Positions 34,633 to 47,381 of a stretch of 64,000 nucleotides of DNA are shown piece by piece. This DNA is from Solanum dulcamara (lineage: Eukaryota > Streptophyta > Magnoliopsida > Solanales > Solanaceae). Under the pieces are notes generated by a model. The model was not told the origin of the DNA, did no database searches, and was given only the letters and a program-made list of their open reading frames with translations. How positions within the stretch are numbered: the first letter of the stretch is position 1; the number at the start of each line of letters is the position of its first letter. Both the position numbers and the translations under genes were made by a program. The stretch is from NCBI RefSeq assembly GCF_947179165.1, contig NC_077238.1, positions 37,561,793-37,625,792 on the forward strand. Direction: 5' to 3'.

Positions 34633-37600
34633 TAATACAAGATCCGAATCGGGATTCCATCATAAGTCACTAAATATAAATAAAGACTACTAAATGAAAG
34701 ATAGAACTAGTGACGATTTGAATTTTGAGATCTCACCAATAATCTGGAGTTTTGAAGTCCGCTAAGAACATCAACTGCCATGCAAAAAACCCTAAGATCT
34801 TCATCAAAGAGAGACGTAGAAGTAGGGGTGAGTACAATCCACATGTACTCAGTAGGTTAGAACGACTGAGTATAGGGAATTAATCAAATCTATGCAATAA
34901 ATTAAGGAACACTTCACCACCTGCAAGAAGAAAAATCCCACTCAGGCATCGGTATCACCAGTTTATATAGAACGACGCAAGTAAAGTAAACACATAAGGA
35001 CAATTTAATATCACATAATATCAGATAAGGTAAATAATCTAGGATACAATGCAATACAATGCAATGAAATTATGTCATGATGTGGTGGTATGGTGGAATC
35101 AAGACTATCACACAGCCTATCATATATAGCTGTCCAGTTGTGCTACCAAGGAGGACCCATGGGGGTCTCACAAACCATATACCTCATCACAATCTCAATG
35201 TATCAACTACTTCACCACCCATCTTATGGCCAAGGACTCGTGATATTAATGTCTCATCTACTTGCCACCTAACTCATTGTCAAGAATACAAAAAAGTGTC
35301 ATATTTTCTTTCTCAAAGAGAATTTCCACAGTTCTCCACTTTCCAATGATCTATGATATGATGAATGAGGATGAATGCATTCACAACACATAAGGTATGG
35401 AGGGAATATTAAACTGAACATGTAATATAAGGTTCAAAGTTTGCAAAACCTAACCTAAACATGATATTCACCCTTATTAGACAATAATGGAAAGAAACTC
35501 CCTCAAATTAAGTGTTCACCCTTTTTTCAAAAATGTTTCAGTACACAAATATACTCAAAATTGCCAAACTCAACCACTAAGGATAGAATTATAAATCAAA
35601 TAGTCTCCTCACACCTCTCTCATATGCAAATCATGAATCACTTATTCTCAAAGCATATAAGATAGCAACTAAGTCCCCCACTCAGGCTACACAACACAAA
35701 TAAGCCCCCACACGGGCATCACAATATAAATAAACCCTTACAATGGCATATAAAGTAAATTAACAGCCCCAATTTACACCACAAACCCATCCTGAAGTCT
35801 ACAACATAAGAATGACTAATTACCCCATCCCAATCTCAAAAGAAAGATAGTCAAACCTACCTCATTTGCCAAAACCGCACTCAAACACTTCTATTGCACT
35901 AACAACCCTTGAATTCAATGCTCAAAATAATAACCTACTCTCAAAGATGAAACATACATGTCATAAGGAGTCCAATGATACCCATATAGATAGGTTTTGG
36001 AACTGGGGTAAAATGGTTCAAAAATCAATTAATTTCAAAAGGGGTAAAATTTGGAATTTTATTGAAAAATCCTATTCTACTAGTAATAAGGAATTCATTG
36101 TTGAAAACCCCATAAAATATAATAGAAATCGAATTAGAAATCACTATTTTTCTTAAATTCAGGTTAGGAAAGAAACCAAGAACTTTGGGGTTTGAAACTA
36201 AAAATTAGGAGTTGATATCACCATATAATTAATGCAAATGGAAGGTTTTAGGTTAAAATTCACTTACCCAACAATTTTCCTCGAAAATCTCTTCTTAAAT
36301 TGCCTCCTCAACCTCCAAGAACTCAAAAATAGAGGAAATGAGGTCTTTTTGAATTAATACTATTTTGGACCCTAGTTACTCATCATGATCATGTCCACTT
36401 ACTCCGCAATCACGGAGTACATGGAAGTTCTACAAAGCGAATGCAATCTACTTGTCGCAAATGCGAAGTACCCGAGGCAGACTCATTACGAATGCAAAAT
36501 CCAATAACACTAAAATAGACCATGTAATACAAGGCCTGAATTTGGAGTCCATCATAAGTCTCTAAATATAAATAAAGACTACAAAATAAAACATAGAACT
36601 AGTGGTGATCCGAGTTCTAGGATCTCACCACTAATATGGAGATATGAAGTCCGCTAAAAACATCAGCTACCACGCAGAACACCCTAAGATCTGCATCAAA
36701 GAGGGATACAGAAGTAGGGAGAGTAAAATCTGCATGCACTAAGTAGGTAGGACTGACTAAGTATAAGAAATTAATCAAACCTATGTAATAAACTAAAGAA
36801 CTCTTTACCACTTGCATGCACAAAAGTCCCACTCTAATATTTGTGCTACCATTTTATATAGAACGGCACGAGTAAAGTAAACACCATAAGGACAACTCAA
36901 TATCACATAATATCAGATAAGGCAAATAATCCAGGATACAAAGCAATGCAATACAATAAGATGACTCCATGATATGGAGGTATGATGGAATCATGACTGT
37001 CGCACAACCTGTCATAAACACCTGTTGAGATGTACTACCAAACATGACATATGGGGGTCTCGTAAACTATATACCTCATCACAATCCCAATATAGCAACT
37101 ACCTTACCACCTAGCTTGTGGCCAAGGACTCATGATCCTAATGACTTATCTGCTTGCCACCTAACTCGTGGTCAAGGATACAAAAAAAGTGTCACATTTT
37201 CTATCTTAAAAAGAATTTCTACAGTTCTCAACGTTTGAATGATCAATGATATGGTTAATAAGGATGAGTGCAATCACAACACATAAGACATGGAGGTAAT
37301 ATTCAACTCAACATGTAATACGAGGTTCAAAGTTCTCAAAACTAAATCTAAACATGATATTCACCCTCAATAGACAGTAATGGGAAGGAAATACCTCAAA
37401 TTAAGTGTTCACCCTTTTTCAAAAATATTTCAATACTCAAGTATGCTCAAAATCCCCCAACTCAACCCCTTAGGAGGGAATTACAAGTCAAATACTCTCC
37501 TCATACCTCTCTCACAGGAAAATCATGAATCTCATATTCTCAAAGCAAATAAGGCTCGCACCTGGGCTACACAACAGAAATAAGCCTCCACATGGGTATC

Positions 37601-38405
37601 GCAATATAAATAAGCCCTCACACAGGCATCTCAAAGTAAATTAATAGTCCAAATCTATACCACAACCGCATTCCAATGTCTATAACATAAAAATGACTAA
37701 TTACCCCATCCCAAAGTCTATAACATAAGAATGACTAATTACCCCATCCCAGTTTCAAAGAAGGATAGCCAAACGTACCTCATTTACCAAAATCGCACTC
37801 GAACACTTCTACCAGATGAACAACCCTTGAATTCAGTGCTCAAAATGATAACTCACTATCAAGGATGAAATGTACACATCACAAAGAGTTTAATGGCACC
37901 AATATTGATAGGTTTTGGAATTGGAGTAAAATGTCCAAAAATTTGATTTATTTCAAAAAGGGTAAAATTTAGAATTTTATTGCAAAATCACTTTTTACTA
38001 GTAATAGAGAACTCATGGTTGAAAGCTATACAAAAATAGAGTAGAAATTGAATTAGAAATCACTATTTTTCTTAAATTTGGGTTAGGGAAGAAACCAAGA
38101 ACTTTGGGGTTTGAAACTAAATTTAAGAGTTGAAATCACCATATAATTAATGAAAATTGAAGGTTTTAGGTCAAAATTCACTTACCCAATAATTTTCCTC
38201 AAAATCTCTTCTTAAATCGTCTTCTTAAGCTCCAAGAACTCAAAAATAGAGGAAATGAGGGTTTTCCCAAATTAACACTATTTCAGACCCTAATTACTCA
38301 TAGTGATCGCGTCCTCTTACCTCCACGATCGCAAAATACTTGGAAATTCTACATCGCCAATGCAATCTACTTTTCGTGAATGAGAAGTACCCGAGGCAAA
38401 TCCAT
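34633..38405. repeat. 1.89-kb head-to-tail duplication in LTR C
   Basis: Copy 1 is 34633-36524 and copy 2 starts at 36525. Anchors: taatacaag at 34633 and 36525; gtaaagtaaacac at 34981 and 36872; ctcattcaca/gtacccgaggca at about 36465 and 38383. The junction shares taatacaag. The copies differ at roughly one base in ten by eye, so the event is old. Confidence 0.88.
37679..37750. repeat. 37-bp tandem duplication within copy 2
   Basis: gtctataacata(a/g)aaatgactaattaccccatccc-type unit at 37679 and 37716. The first copy of the larger repeat (about 35799-35830) has it only once. Confidence 0.85.
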
Positions 38406-39175
38406 CGCAAACGCGGGCCTCATGACCGTGATCATGAAGCACTAGGAGATTACCATTCGTGAACGCGGGCCTGACCACCGCGATTGCGAAGAAAAACCAG
38501 ACCTGCACCAGAACCAGCAACTTACCCAAACTCAAAGTCTCCGATCAGACCCTCAAAATTTATTTGGAATCCCATATATACATACCAAATATGTACTCCT
38601 ACTACATTCGACGTTTCGGAATCAATAAAACCGTTAGAATTTTATTCGAGATCTCCTTAACCTAAAGCTCGATAAGTCGCAACTAAACTAACTTGAACTT
38701 CAAAAATGGCAAAAATACCCTCGAAGCTTTCATAAAATATAGTGAAGCCTTTCTTAGGCCTAAAATCACCCACTGAAACTAATGGTATTATCAGAAATCC
38801 AATACGAGTCTCCAAACCCAAATTGTTGACCGAAGTCAAACTTGACTCATTTAAAACTAATATTTTGAATTTAAGATCACAAATCCATGTATCAACCCCA
38901 AATATGATTTCGATAACTCTCCTAGATAGATTTTCATATTCTAGAGTTGATGGAACAAACGAAACCCATCCTGAGATCCGTAGCTCCTATTGGTATCAAA
39001 AACCACTTTTGAGCCACTTAAATCTCTAAAACTCAATCAAATCACAGTGTTTTAAGAAATTAACAAAACCAACTACACAAAATGGTCAAATAACACTGAG
39101 GGATAATAACAAGAGTGGTAAAATGATAATTTCTGAAGAATTTCTGAAAATGACCCCCAAGGTCTTTATAGTTAT

Positions 39176-40563
39176 ACTATTTAAAGTACCCATAGCAAAT
39201 CATAAATTTAAAGCCTCATACCACTACATAATATCTCGGATACATCATCATAGGCCTTTTCTTACTGAATGACTTAGCCCAAATTCACTATTTTCCTCTA
39301 AAGTCACATACACCATACTCTAGCATCACACTTCTTGCATATCAACATCTCAACCTTTCGCATACACTATGTCAATCCTACTAGAGTAACTTTTGAAACC
39401 AGCACTGTCACTCTCATAATGCTAACACATGTTCATAATGCTTATCTGAAATTCAAGTTTTGAGTCTAGTGCCAACATGTATCTTACATACTTCTCGCAT
39501 ACTATACCATCTTATAATTTCTAGGTAAAATTTAAGAAACACCCGCCTAAGACCTCATGAAAAGTAATCGATCTCTATCTCATAGTATGTCTAATTATAG
39601 TCTATCACCACATCTGCTTCACAACCTAGGTGCCATTTAGCCATTCATTACACCTCCTTGCCTAGCTATGTTCATGACCCTATGAATATCATTTGGCTCT
39701 TCCTACAACATCATAAGTCCAGCTCAAATCTACCAATTCATGACTACTCCGCCCTTCGGTCCACCACCTAGAATTGGTCTTTACTAACACACTAACACAA
39801 TAATATAACTCTTTTCTAGGTTCAAGTATACTCTAACTCATTCTAACCAACAACTCTTCCTCTACCTTATATCATGAAAGCTAGACGATACTTACTACAT
39901 CTGTAGTCAAAGTCAAATGGACTTGACTTCTAACCCCATTACTCACCTTATAGATACCTAACTCTAGGTACATGCCTCACTCAACCACCATTCTTAGTAT
40001 TTAGTTTCTACTCCTATAACTCCATCTTTTTAGCTCAAGGATAATTCTATAAATCATAGCTTACCATGCCTTAAATCACATTCCATCTAATGGGACATAA
40101 ATCATTTAGAGACATAACTTTCCTCTCAAGAATAACATATGAAGAAAAGTTTTAGAGAAGGGACTATGGGAATACATTTTGCTCTAGATCAATGCATGAT
40201 TTATATGAATGAGGGTGCATTCTTTCAAATCAATGGACTTATACACACTAATTGGCTCCTCTCAAGCCTGGTACAGTCTCTTTACACTTCAAAAAACTTT
40301 ATCAGAGAGTAAATCATCAATAGAGATCTGAGTTTATTATTCCAACCACCTTGAGTATGAGGGATAATTGAACGAATTTGAGAAAACACAAATCTGAATA
40401 AATTTCTTAATGAACAAGTTCATCGCACGATGTAGAATTTAAAAGAAAGGAAACTTTTCTTAAATGTCAATAGTCCCTCATTTATAAAAGTAGGGCCCTC
40501 ACAACCATAAATAACACCCTACTAACACGGCTTTATAGACACCTTAGGATACTTGAACTATGT
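39176..40563 (-). mobile_element. Internal region of element B, 5' portion
   Basis: Reads away from the PBS at 40575 on the minus strand. The leader agtacctaaggtgtctataaagccgtg-like sequence is typical of plant gypsy 5' leaders. No gag zinc knuckle or other motif follows, so the element lacks coding capacity here. Confidence 0.55.
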
Positions 40564-40575
40564 GCTCTGACACCA
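40564..40575 (-). other. Primer-binding site of element B
   Basis: The minus strand reads TGGTGTCAGAGC, one base from the canonical tRNA-iMet complement, four bases from the LTR end at 40580. This fixes the orientation and makes the right LTR the 5' LTR. Confidence 0.9.
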
Positions 40576-40579
40576 AGTT

Positions 40580-42888
40580 TGTCATACCCCGAAAGGGTAC
40601 CCTAGATGTAACCTGCACTCAGAAGCCATTGTTGGCTCCCAAGCAAACCACATGGCCTGATCACACATTCATTTATTCAGAAGAAGACTTATTTTAAGAG
40701 AAAAAAATATTAATGGGACAACTCAATCAACAATCTCAATCATTCTAATCAGAAATATAGTTTAAAAGAAAACTAGTCAAGAGTTAAAGATATCGAAGCA
40801 AATTCATCACTATCTAGTCTATGAAGCCTCTATCTATACTATCTAGATGGTTCCAATGAAGGTTCATGACTACCTCAAAAGAACTACTCATAAGCAATAG
40901 AAAAACTGAATATGATACCTCCGAAAGTAAGGAGTCTCACCACTATTAGGAAATAAATAAATCTTTAATGAAATGCCTATTGATGATCTCTAATACTCGT
41001 CCCTTCATTATAAAATGATACAAGCCTAAATGAATGTCAGAATCTAGAATGTACGAGTATGTAATATTGCAGAATAAAATAAAAATACATCAAAGGTACT
41101 CAAGATAGAATGAAACTCATCCAACTCAATATAATATGCAAGTATAAAATATAACAATGCTTTATTAAGGGCTCAGTAATATGCACTTGTTCAAAACATG
41201 TCATATACTTTCATGCACAATATGGGAGTCTCTTTAACTGACAAAAATCCCACCATCTATAAGTAGGTGATGTACAATAAAACAATGTCGTTGGCATTTC
41301 TTTGCAATACTTGCCTAGGTTAAGGATGAATCAACCAATCTTGGATCCACAATCAATCAAGTCCTATCTTGTCAGGATAATAAAAATGGAAACATCCGAC
41401 TTTAACGGTTCAATCTTTTGCTACACTAGCTACGTAGTGATTGAGTTTTACTCTCACCCAATTTAGTACTTGATACTACTCTCAAAACTCAATATGCTCA
41501 TGCAACTTAAACCAATGAGTTCAATCAAAACTTTCGACTAGTCTCATTGGACACTTATCAAAACCCAAACTCATCTCAATTATTATACTCTTTCAAATCA
41601 ACTCAATCCAATCCACTTATTTAGATTATATACTCAGCTCTCTTAAATCTCTTTAAAGCATGCAATCTAGACGCAAATAATGCATAGTGAAATCAAGATC
41701 AAAACAGTTATAATCTTAAAGACTTTTTCAATTCAACTAGGACTCGGCTCATGTTCAAATCATCAAGTTCTTTCTGAAAAATATATATTTTCAAAGTCAA
41801 TCCCAACTTATTAAAAATCTATCTCAAAACCATCATTTATACTCAAAATATTCATGTTTAATATAATAATTAAAAGACTTTTCAAACTCAACTAATTCTT
41901 GACTCAATCTTATGCAGGACATTTACTATTCATACTTTCAAACTCAATCAAGGCATAAAATCAAATATAATCCTCAAGTAGGGTTCATTTAAATGAATAT
42001 ATGAACATTCATCCAAATCAAATACTCAAATTAAGAACATCATCAATACGTATTTAATTAAGTACAACAAACTCAATAAGACAATAGATAACTCAAAAAT
42101 TCAATTCAAGAAACTCAAAAACTCCAATTAAACTCAACTCAACTCAAATCAATAAAGATGAAGAGGAACGTGGACAAACTCAGTACAACGTTGTGTTAGC
42201 CTTACATACCTTAAAAGCTCCACAAATCTTGATGAAAAATCTTAACTTGAAGAAGAACAATCATAAGACCCTTTTCTTGAAATTTTTGGAATTATTTTCT
42301 TGGAAACCCTATGGTTAGAATATAAAATTTCTCTTAGAGATTTATGTAAAAGTTGGGTTGGAAAGCTTGAAATCTATGAAGAAGAACTACACATTTAGGA
42401 ACATTAAAATAACTCCCAAAGGGTTATAGGAAAAAAATACTCTTTAAAATAAAGTTGGCATCGTTTGGCTTAGGTAGTAGAGTCTATATCCTCTCCGCAT
42501 CGCAGACTTGTGCCAAGATGGAACGTCTCCTGTAAAATGATCATAACCTTTTACTCCAAATTCTAAATGAGAAAAACTTGACGGCATTGGAATGAGGACA
42601 CTTATATCTTTAATTGGTAAGTCATGAACCACCTAACTCTTAATATTATCATAGATATGGTTGTTTAAATTTGATCCTAATAAAATCTTACACAAAAATT
42701 TAATTGCTAAAGGATCTTTGAAATTAACTTAGTACTAGAGGTTCCTTATGACTCTAATTCACCTCTAATACATTTCAAATACTTAGGGATTGATTCTACA
42801 ACATATATACAATTATGAGTCATTGGGTTCGAGCCTATACATATAAGAAGAATGGCTTGGGTCTTAGCTTAAAAAATTTTGGGTCACA
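40580..42888 (-). mobile_element. Family B LTR, right copy (5' LTR)
   Basis: Plus-strand ends are tgtcataccccgaaagg and aattttgggtcaca. It contains the block around 40960-41080 that matches the plus-strand LTR fragment at 28658-28790 in complement. A 62-codon ORF on the minus strand at 42444 has no family signal. Confidence 0.82.
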
Positions 42889-43091
42889 TATGAGGAGGAG
42901 CCAGCGGCTCTTATTGAGTGACAATTAAGGAAGTTATGATGAAAATAAATTGTATTGGTTTAAGTTTTGTGGGGATACCATTCCATGAAAGAAGCTACTT
43001 GGGAGTCTGAAAATGATATACGAGTCAAATACCCTCATTTGTTTCAGTATGCATGTATGCACTTGTTTCAAATTTGGGGACCGAATTTCAT
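42889..43091 (+). pseudogene. C-terminal pol of element D
   Basis: Reads YEEEPAALIE, then a decayed QLRKL patch, then KEATWESENDIRVKYPHLF, the C-terminal end of plant gypsy pol. It begins exactly at the end of the family B LTR. Joined in thought to 30330 it continues the integrase fragment. It is followed by a PPT and LTR, as expected for a 3' end. Confidence 0.85.
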
Positions 43092-43104
43092 AAGGTAAGG
43101 GGAA
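43092..43104 (+). other. Polypurine tract of element D
   Basis: aaggtaaggggaa, with one T interruption, lies directly before TGTAATGCCCC. Confidence 0.65.
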
Positions 43105-45187
43105 TGTAATGCCCCATATTAAATAAAGGATAATTAATTAATTAGAAATAAAAAAAAGTCAAGTTACAAAAAAAATATAGTTAGTCAATGTGCTAAAGCC
43201 CATGAGAAATCTAGAAAAGTAAAAGAAGAGGGCCTTAGGTGTCAAGGAAAACCAACGCATACAAGCAAATATGGAGAAAAAAAGAAAAACTAAATAATTC
43301 GGGAGGAGAAAATGCAACAGCTAAGGAAGTTAAAACTGACTTTGAAGGAGATATAGAGACAAAAAGAAACAAATGCTTCAGGTAATGCATGGAGAGAATG
43401 CAACTTTGGTTACGTCATATTTCAAGGACTATTTTATTCCACTAACACGAATATATGTATATTTTAATTGGTAAATATTAAATATGACTAATTTTATTAT
43501 GATGAGACTTATTAACTAATGAATGACCCATGTATTGGAAAACTTCAATTTATGCAGTATCTTGATCTAAGATTAAGGAAATTGTGAGAATCATCTGAAC
43601 TCTCCAACAATTTAGACGAATAAATAGTATGATTTGTGTAATTGGTGAATTGTGGATTTGTTGAACTTATCCATAAGATGTGCAGACATAACTAAGCAAC
43701 TAAAGACTCAATCAGGTTGAGTATTTCAAGTTTAGTATGAGTTAGTCTAAATTAAAAAATAATAAAATTAATATGATGTGATTATAGGTTGATCGATGAA
43801 AGGAGTACAAATTTCTTGAGGTGTTTGATATTTCGACATGAGTACTGTGAGTAGTGATCTTACCATAATTTATTTTATAACTTTTATGATATATACATGG
43901 TTTATAATGTGAATGTGTTACCGATTGTTTTGAATTTGTATAATGTGAATGTGTAACTGATTGTTTTAAATTTACATGTGGAACAATTCTTATAATTGAT
44001 ATGATACTGAAATAGTTATTTGAGATGAGCTCGCTTTTATAAGACATATTTATTGATAATTGAGATATGATTACCGTTATCGAAAGAATTTAACATTTGC
44101 TTGAGAAGTAGTATTTTGACATCTATTTTTGTTAAAGTTTGAAATAATATGATTTGAAAAGACTTAAATGCTTTGTTTGATTTTGAAAATACTTACGTAC
44201 AAGTACCTATTGTTCATAAGAAAAAAGTATAAGTGTGAGTAGACCTTGATGGATCCCGTAGTTAACGGCGATTTTCTTAGACCTAGTGCACCTCGTATAT
44301 ATAGATTACTGATAGAGCTCTCGCTAGGGGAAATAGTACTAGCATACCGTTACTGATATCCCTTGAGTAGGGAATTACTGATATGAATGTTTAACTCCTT
44401 TATGAGGGGTCCGCTGTTATTGGCTATTCCATAAAGAAGAAGGCCACACCGATTACATTATTCATTCTTGGAAACCTTCCAAATAGAAGATTTGATATGA
44501 AAGTGCTTATGAAGTTTATTTTCAAATGGTTGAACTGAAATTTTGCTTAAATGACATAGACAAGATAGTTTATTATAACTATTTTTCTGATAAGGCATGT
44601 ATTACATGATTTTGATTGTCATACTATCATGTTTTCTGACTTCTCTCTCATTAAAACCACTGTCACAAAGCGTTATTACTCACTGAGTTAGCGTCTCACT
44701 CCCCGCTATTTATTTTTACAGAAAATGCAAGTGGCCTTATTAAAGATTTCTTTAACTAGAGCTTTCGAGTTGATAATTCCTGCTGAGGCCCGCTCTTGTT
44801 GGCGTGGGAAACAAGTTTATTAGTTGTTATAAACATTTCTTGGAACTCTTAGAGTCGCTTCATCGTCATTTCTTTTTATTAGAATCATGAGTATTCTTTC
44901 GTATTATAAATTGTGTCTAGTATTCCTAAATGTTTTAGAGATGGATAGTATTCCTAAATGTTTTAGAGATGGATTTGATATTTTTATGCTTCAAACTTTC
45001 TATTAGTAATAGGGTGGATTTTTGATGAGATTAGTTGGTTGTATTATTGATTTCTGATACAGGTAATTTTTGGATAGCCCCAAAAATAAGGAACATTCTG
45101 CTCCCTTTTTTTGGAAATCTTTGTTAAGGCTTGCTTTGGGCTTTCACTCCCTTAGCGTCGGTCAAAATCCAAAATTGGATAGTGACA
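43105..45187 (+). mobile_element. 3' LTR of element D
   Basis: Starts tgtaatgccccat and ends gcgtcggtcaaaatcc ... ggatagtgaca; 2083 bp. No second copy is in the window, so the 5' half of D is lost or outside it. It contains tgagta-rich sequence near 44200-44460 and a 28-bp duplication. No ORF is supported. Confidence 0.78.
44919..44974. repeat. 28-bp perfect tandem duplication
   Basis: Two consecutive copies of a unit beginning agtattcctaaatgttttag at 44919 and 44947. Confidence 0.92.
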
Positions 45188-46504
45188 AAAACAAGAATTA
45201 TAGAGTATCTCGTGAAATTTCAAGACTATATATATAGTACATATGAAAATTATTCTTTTAAACCTCGACACTTGAATCTAGAGATCATTTTATTTAAAAG
45301 AAGTATAAAATAGATTTTTTTTAATTTCATAATTAAAAAATAAAAAATTGAAAAGAAAGAAAAAAATAAAGATAAACAACAAAAAGAAAAAAAAGAAGAC
45401 AAGGAAAACAAAAATAGGTAAGAAAGAATGAAAAAAGAAAAAAGAACGTAAAAAAAAAGAAGAAAAAAACAAATAATTAGAGAAAAAAAAGTGAAAGAGA
45501 GATAAGTAAAAAAAATAAAAATATAACTTTTTAAATTTCTTATTAAAATACAAGCTTTCTTTATTTTGTTTAATTTGGAGAATAGTTTTGTGCCAAAAAT
45601 TTTCATTAAATGAACGAAGATCATTTTTAAAAGACTTTTCTTATGAAAAACAAAATATCAAAGATCAATCTTTATGAGAAGCCTCTGCTGGTTAATAAAT
45701 AGAGCAACTCTGCTCCGACAATATAATGCTTCAATATCAAATGTTTGGGACTTTGGCCCTACTCCATGTTTTTAACTAGTGCTGTTGGTTCACGCCCGCT
45801 CTTGTCACAACCAAGCAAGGCCCAATGGAGAACCCTTACATGGATACCCTTCATTGTAATTATTAGATTTCTACAGGACGATTAAAGTCGTCATATCCAT
45901 AGATTTTTCCTTGTTTTAGGAGTAAATTTTTAATTTGTTAAAGTTTTTTGTTTTACTTTGCCTTTGTCAGTTGTTCTCATCTAATATTCAAAAGGTCAAA
46001 ATAAATCATAATCGCCTTTGATCCGTCCTCAAACCAAAAAGTACTATATATGTGGTTGATGAGCCCGAAATCTCGGATCAAGGTGTCTCTTCAATCAATT
46101 TTGTCTATAATCTCAGGATTGTCTATATTTCTAGTTAATTCAAATTAGAAATATCATTAGAAAAATTAGCAATATCAAAATATAGACAACAATAGCGCTT
46201 TTAAGCTTGAGGAGTTTGATGAATGAAAGGGGAAAAAATGGTATTCAAACTGAGCTGATTTTCTTTCCCATTAAGGGTAAACGGAAATATTATTTTACTA
46301 TACGATCTTGAAAAGTCGTCCATATGTCACAATGATCCCAAATCCCATTTTCTGAAGAAATAATCATGCAATTAGATGAGATGAAGTAATTGATATTGCT
46401 TGATTAATTACAGGAAAGGCATAGCTTGTGGAACAAAAAAGAGTGAGCAAAAAGCGAAGGCCAAATATTAGATGGACCTAACTCCATGCTACGTACATAG
46501 CACT
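45188..46504. other. AT-rich DNA without recognised features
   Basis: No coding motif or repeat family was recognised outside the low-complexity tract listed separately. ORFs here (124 and 87 codons on the minus strand) are the translation of an A-rich tract into Phe/Leu/Ser strings and are not gene candidates. Confidence 0.5.
45310..45535. repeat. Purine-rich, A-dominated low-complexity tract
   Basis: About 220 bp in which the plus strand is almost wholly A and G with few C or T, for example aaaaagaaaaaaaagaagac. It may have begun as a poly(A)-rich tail or a slippage-prone purine tract. No adjacent LINE or SINE body was recognised. Confidence 0.8.
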
Positions 46505-46868
46505 CTGTCTAACCGGTTCTCTGGATCGTTGTTACCTTTTATATTGTATTGTGTCGTTAGTTTAAATATATTGTTTGTTTTGGTTGTCAGTTTAATTTAC
46601 TTTATCGTATCGTTAATCATTATTAGGTAAAGATGAAAATCTCATCTTGTGTAACGATTGATTGGTGTGATCGTGTCTTTTACCTTTAACTTACTCTTTT
46701 TATAGTAGCCCTACCTCGTACCATACTTTTTTTATATATTTATTCTTCAAATTATTGAAATGTGACATTATGTAACGACAAAAATAATACAATCTCTCCA
46801 AATATTATATTTATTAAAATAATACAATAATACATCATGAGACAATTCACAATAACCATCTAAACAAA
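46505..46868. mobile_element. Candidate MITE-like element
   Basis: AT-rich block with taacgat/cgttac words. The ends, tggatcgttgttac and the complement of aataaccatctaaa, are partly complementary (about 10 of 15). No clean TSD was found. A low-confidence call based on structure alone. Confidence 0.3.
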
Positions 46869-47381
46869 GTATAAATCTCTATAGAAAAAAAGTTTGAGAG
46901 TCATATCCAACACACATGACTACACTCCCCTTTTGTTTCAATGTAATGTTATTCCTATCTTCTACGCTACCCACTTTCATACTTTGTTTTTTTGTGGACA
47001 AGGAGAATAATGTGTAAATCTTTCAGAATGTCCTTTGTTGCTCCTTCCTATTACGTATTGGTTTGTCTCACCTATTATACTTTAAAAAATCTCCTTTTCC
47101 TTTTATTACTCGTACTCTTTATCCTTTCTTGCTTAAGCTTTATCTTACCTAATATTATTTGTTTATTCCTTAATTCTTCTTCTTCGTTTTAGAAAGCTTT
47201 TCAGTTAGAGAGGGCAGCCTCTTCCTTGTGTTTAGAAAAGAAAAATCAAAGTTAAAATGATAGATTTCAAGAAAGTTGTACGAGCTTAACGACAAGTTTG
47301 TCATCCTATTTCTTCAATTCACATGAAGTAATACTATATATAAATGTGTATGCATGAAATATATTAGATCATGAAAATGTT

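Larger units (their letters stand above)
34457..39170 (-). mobile_element. Solo LTR of family C containing a 1.9-kb tandem duplication
   Basis: On the plus strand it starts tgtcacaacttaaaaattg and ends tgacccccaaggtctttata, the decayed form of an LTR start whose usual complement ends ggtcgttaca. GTTAT at 34452-34456 is repeated exactly at 39171-39175. Without the duplication the LTR would be about 2.8 kb. There is no internal region. ORFs of 60-100 codons inside are not supported as genes; those at 35077 and 37044 are the two copies of one repeat. Confidence 0.8.
30331..42888 (-). mobile_element. Minus-strand family B LTR element, nested in element D
   Basis: Two directly repeated LTRs (30331-32575 and 40580-42888) enclose 8 kb, of which 4.7 kb is a solo LTR of another family. 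The minus orientation follows from the PBS beside the right LTR. The element has no recognisable gag or pol; its internal sequence is about 3.3 kb and looks non-autonomous. It separates the integrase of element D from D's C-terminal pol. No exact TSD can be read (TTTTA on the left, TATGA on the right), and the sequence beside the left LTR is not a clear PPT, so the left junction may have been rearranged. Confidence 0.8.

Noticed and set aside
35077..37238. Similar ORFs at 35077 and 37044 suggesting a duplicated gene
   Set aside because: They are the two copies of the 1.89-kb LTR C duplication; stops and indels differ and no protein motif is present.
30326..42893. TSD for the B element
   Set aside because: TTTTA and TATGA agree at only three of five positions; not claimed.
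43742..44047. 101-codon minus-strand ORF with HSHYTNSKQSVTHSHY-type repeats
   Set aside because: Arises from a short duplicated gtaatgtgaatgtgt sequence in LTR D; no homologue recognised.
45250..45624. 124-codon minus-strand ORF rich in Phe, Leu and Ser that looks like a membrane protein
   Set aside because: Low-complexity purine tract read in complement; overlapping frames give equally hydrophobic strings.
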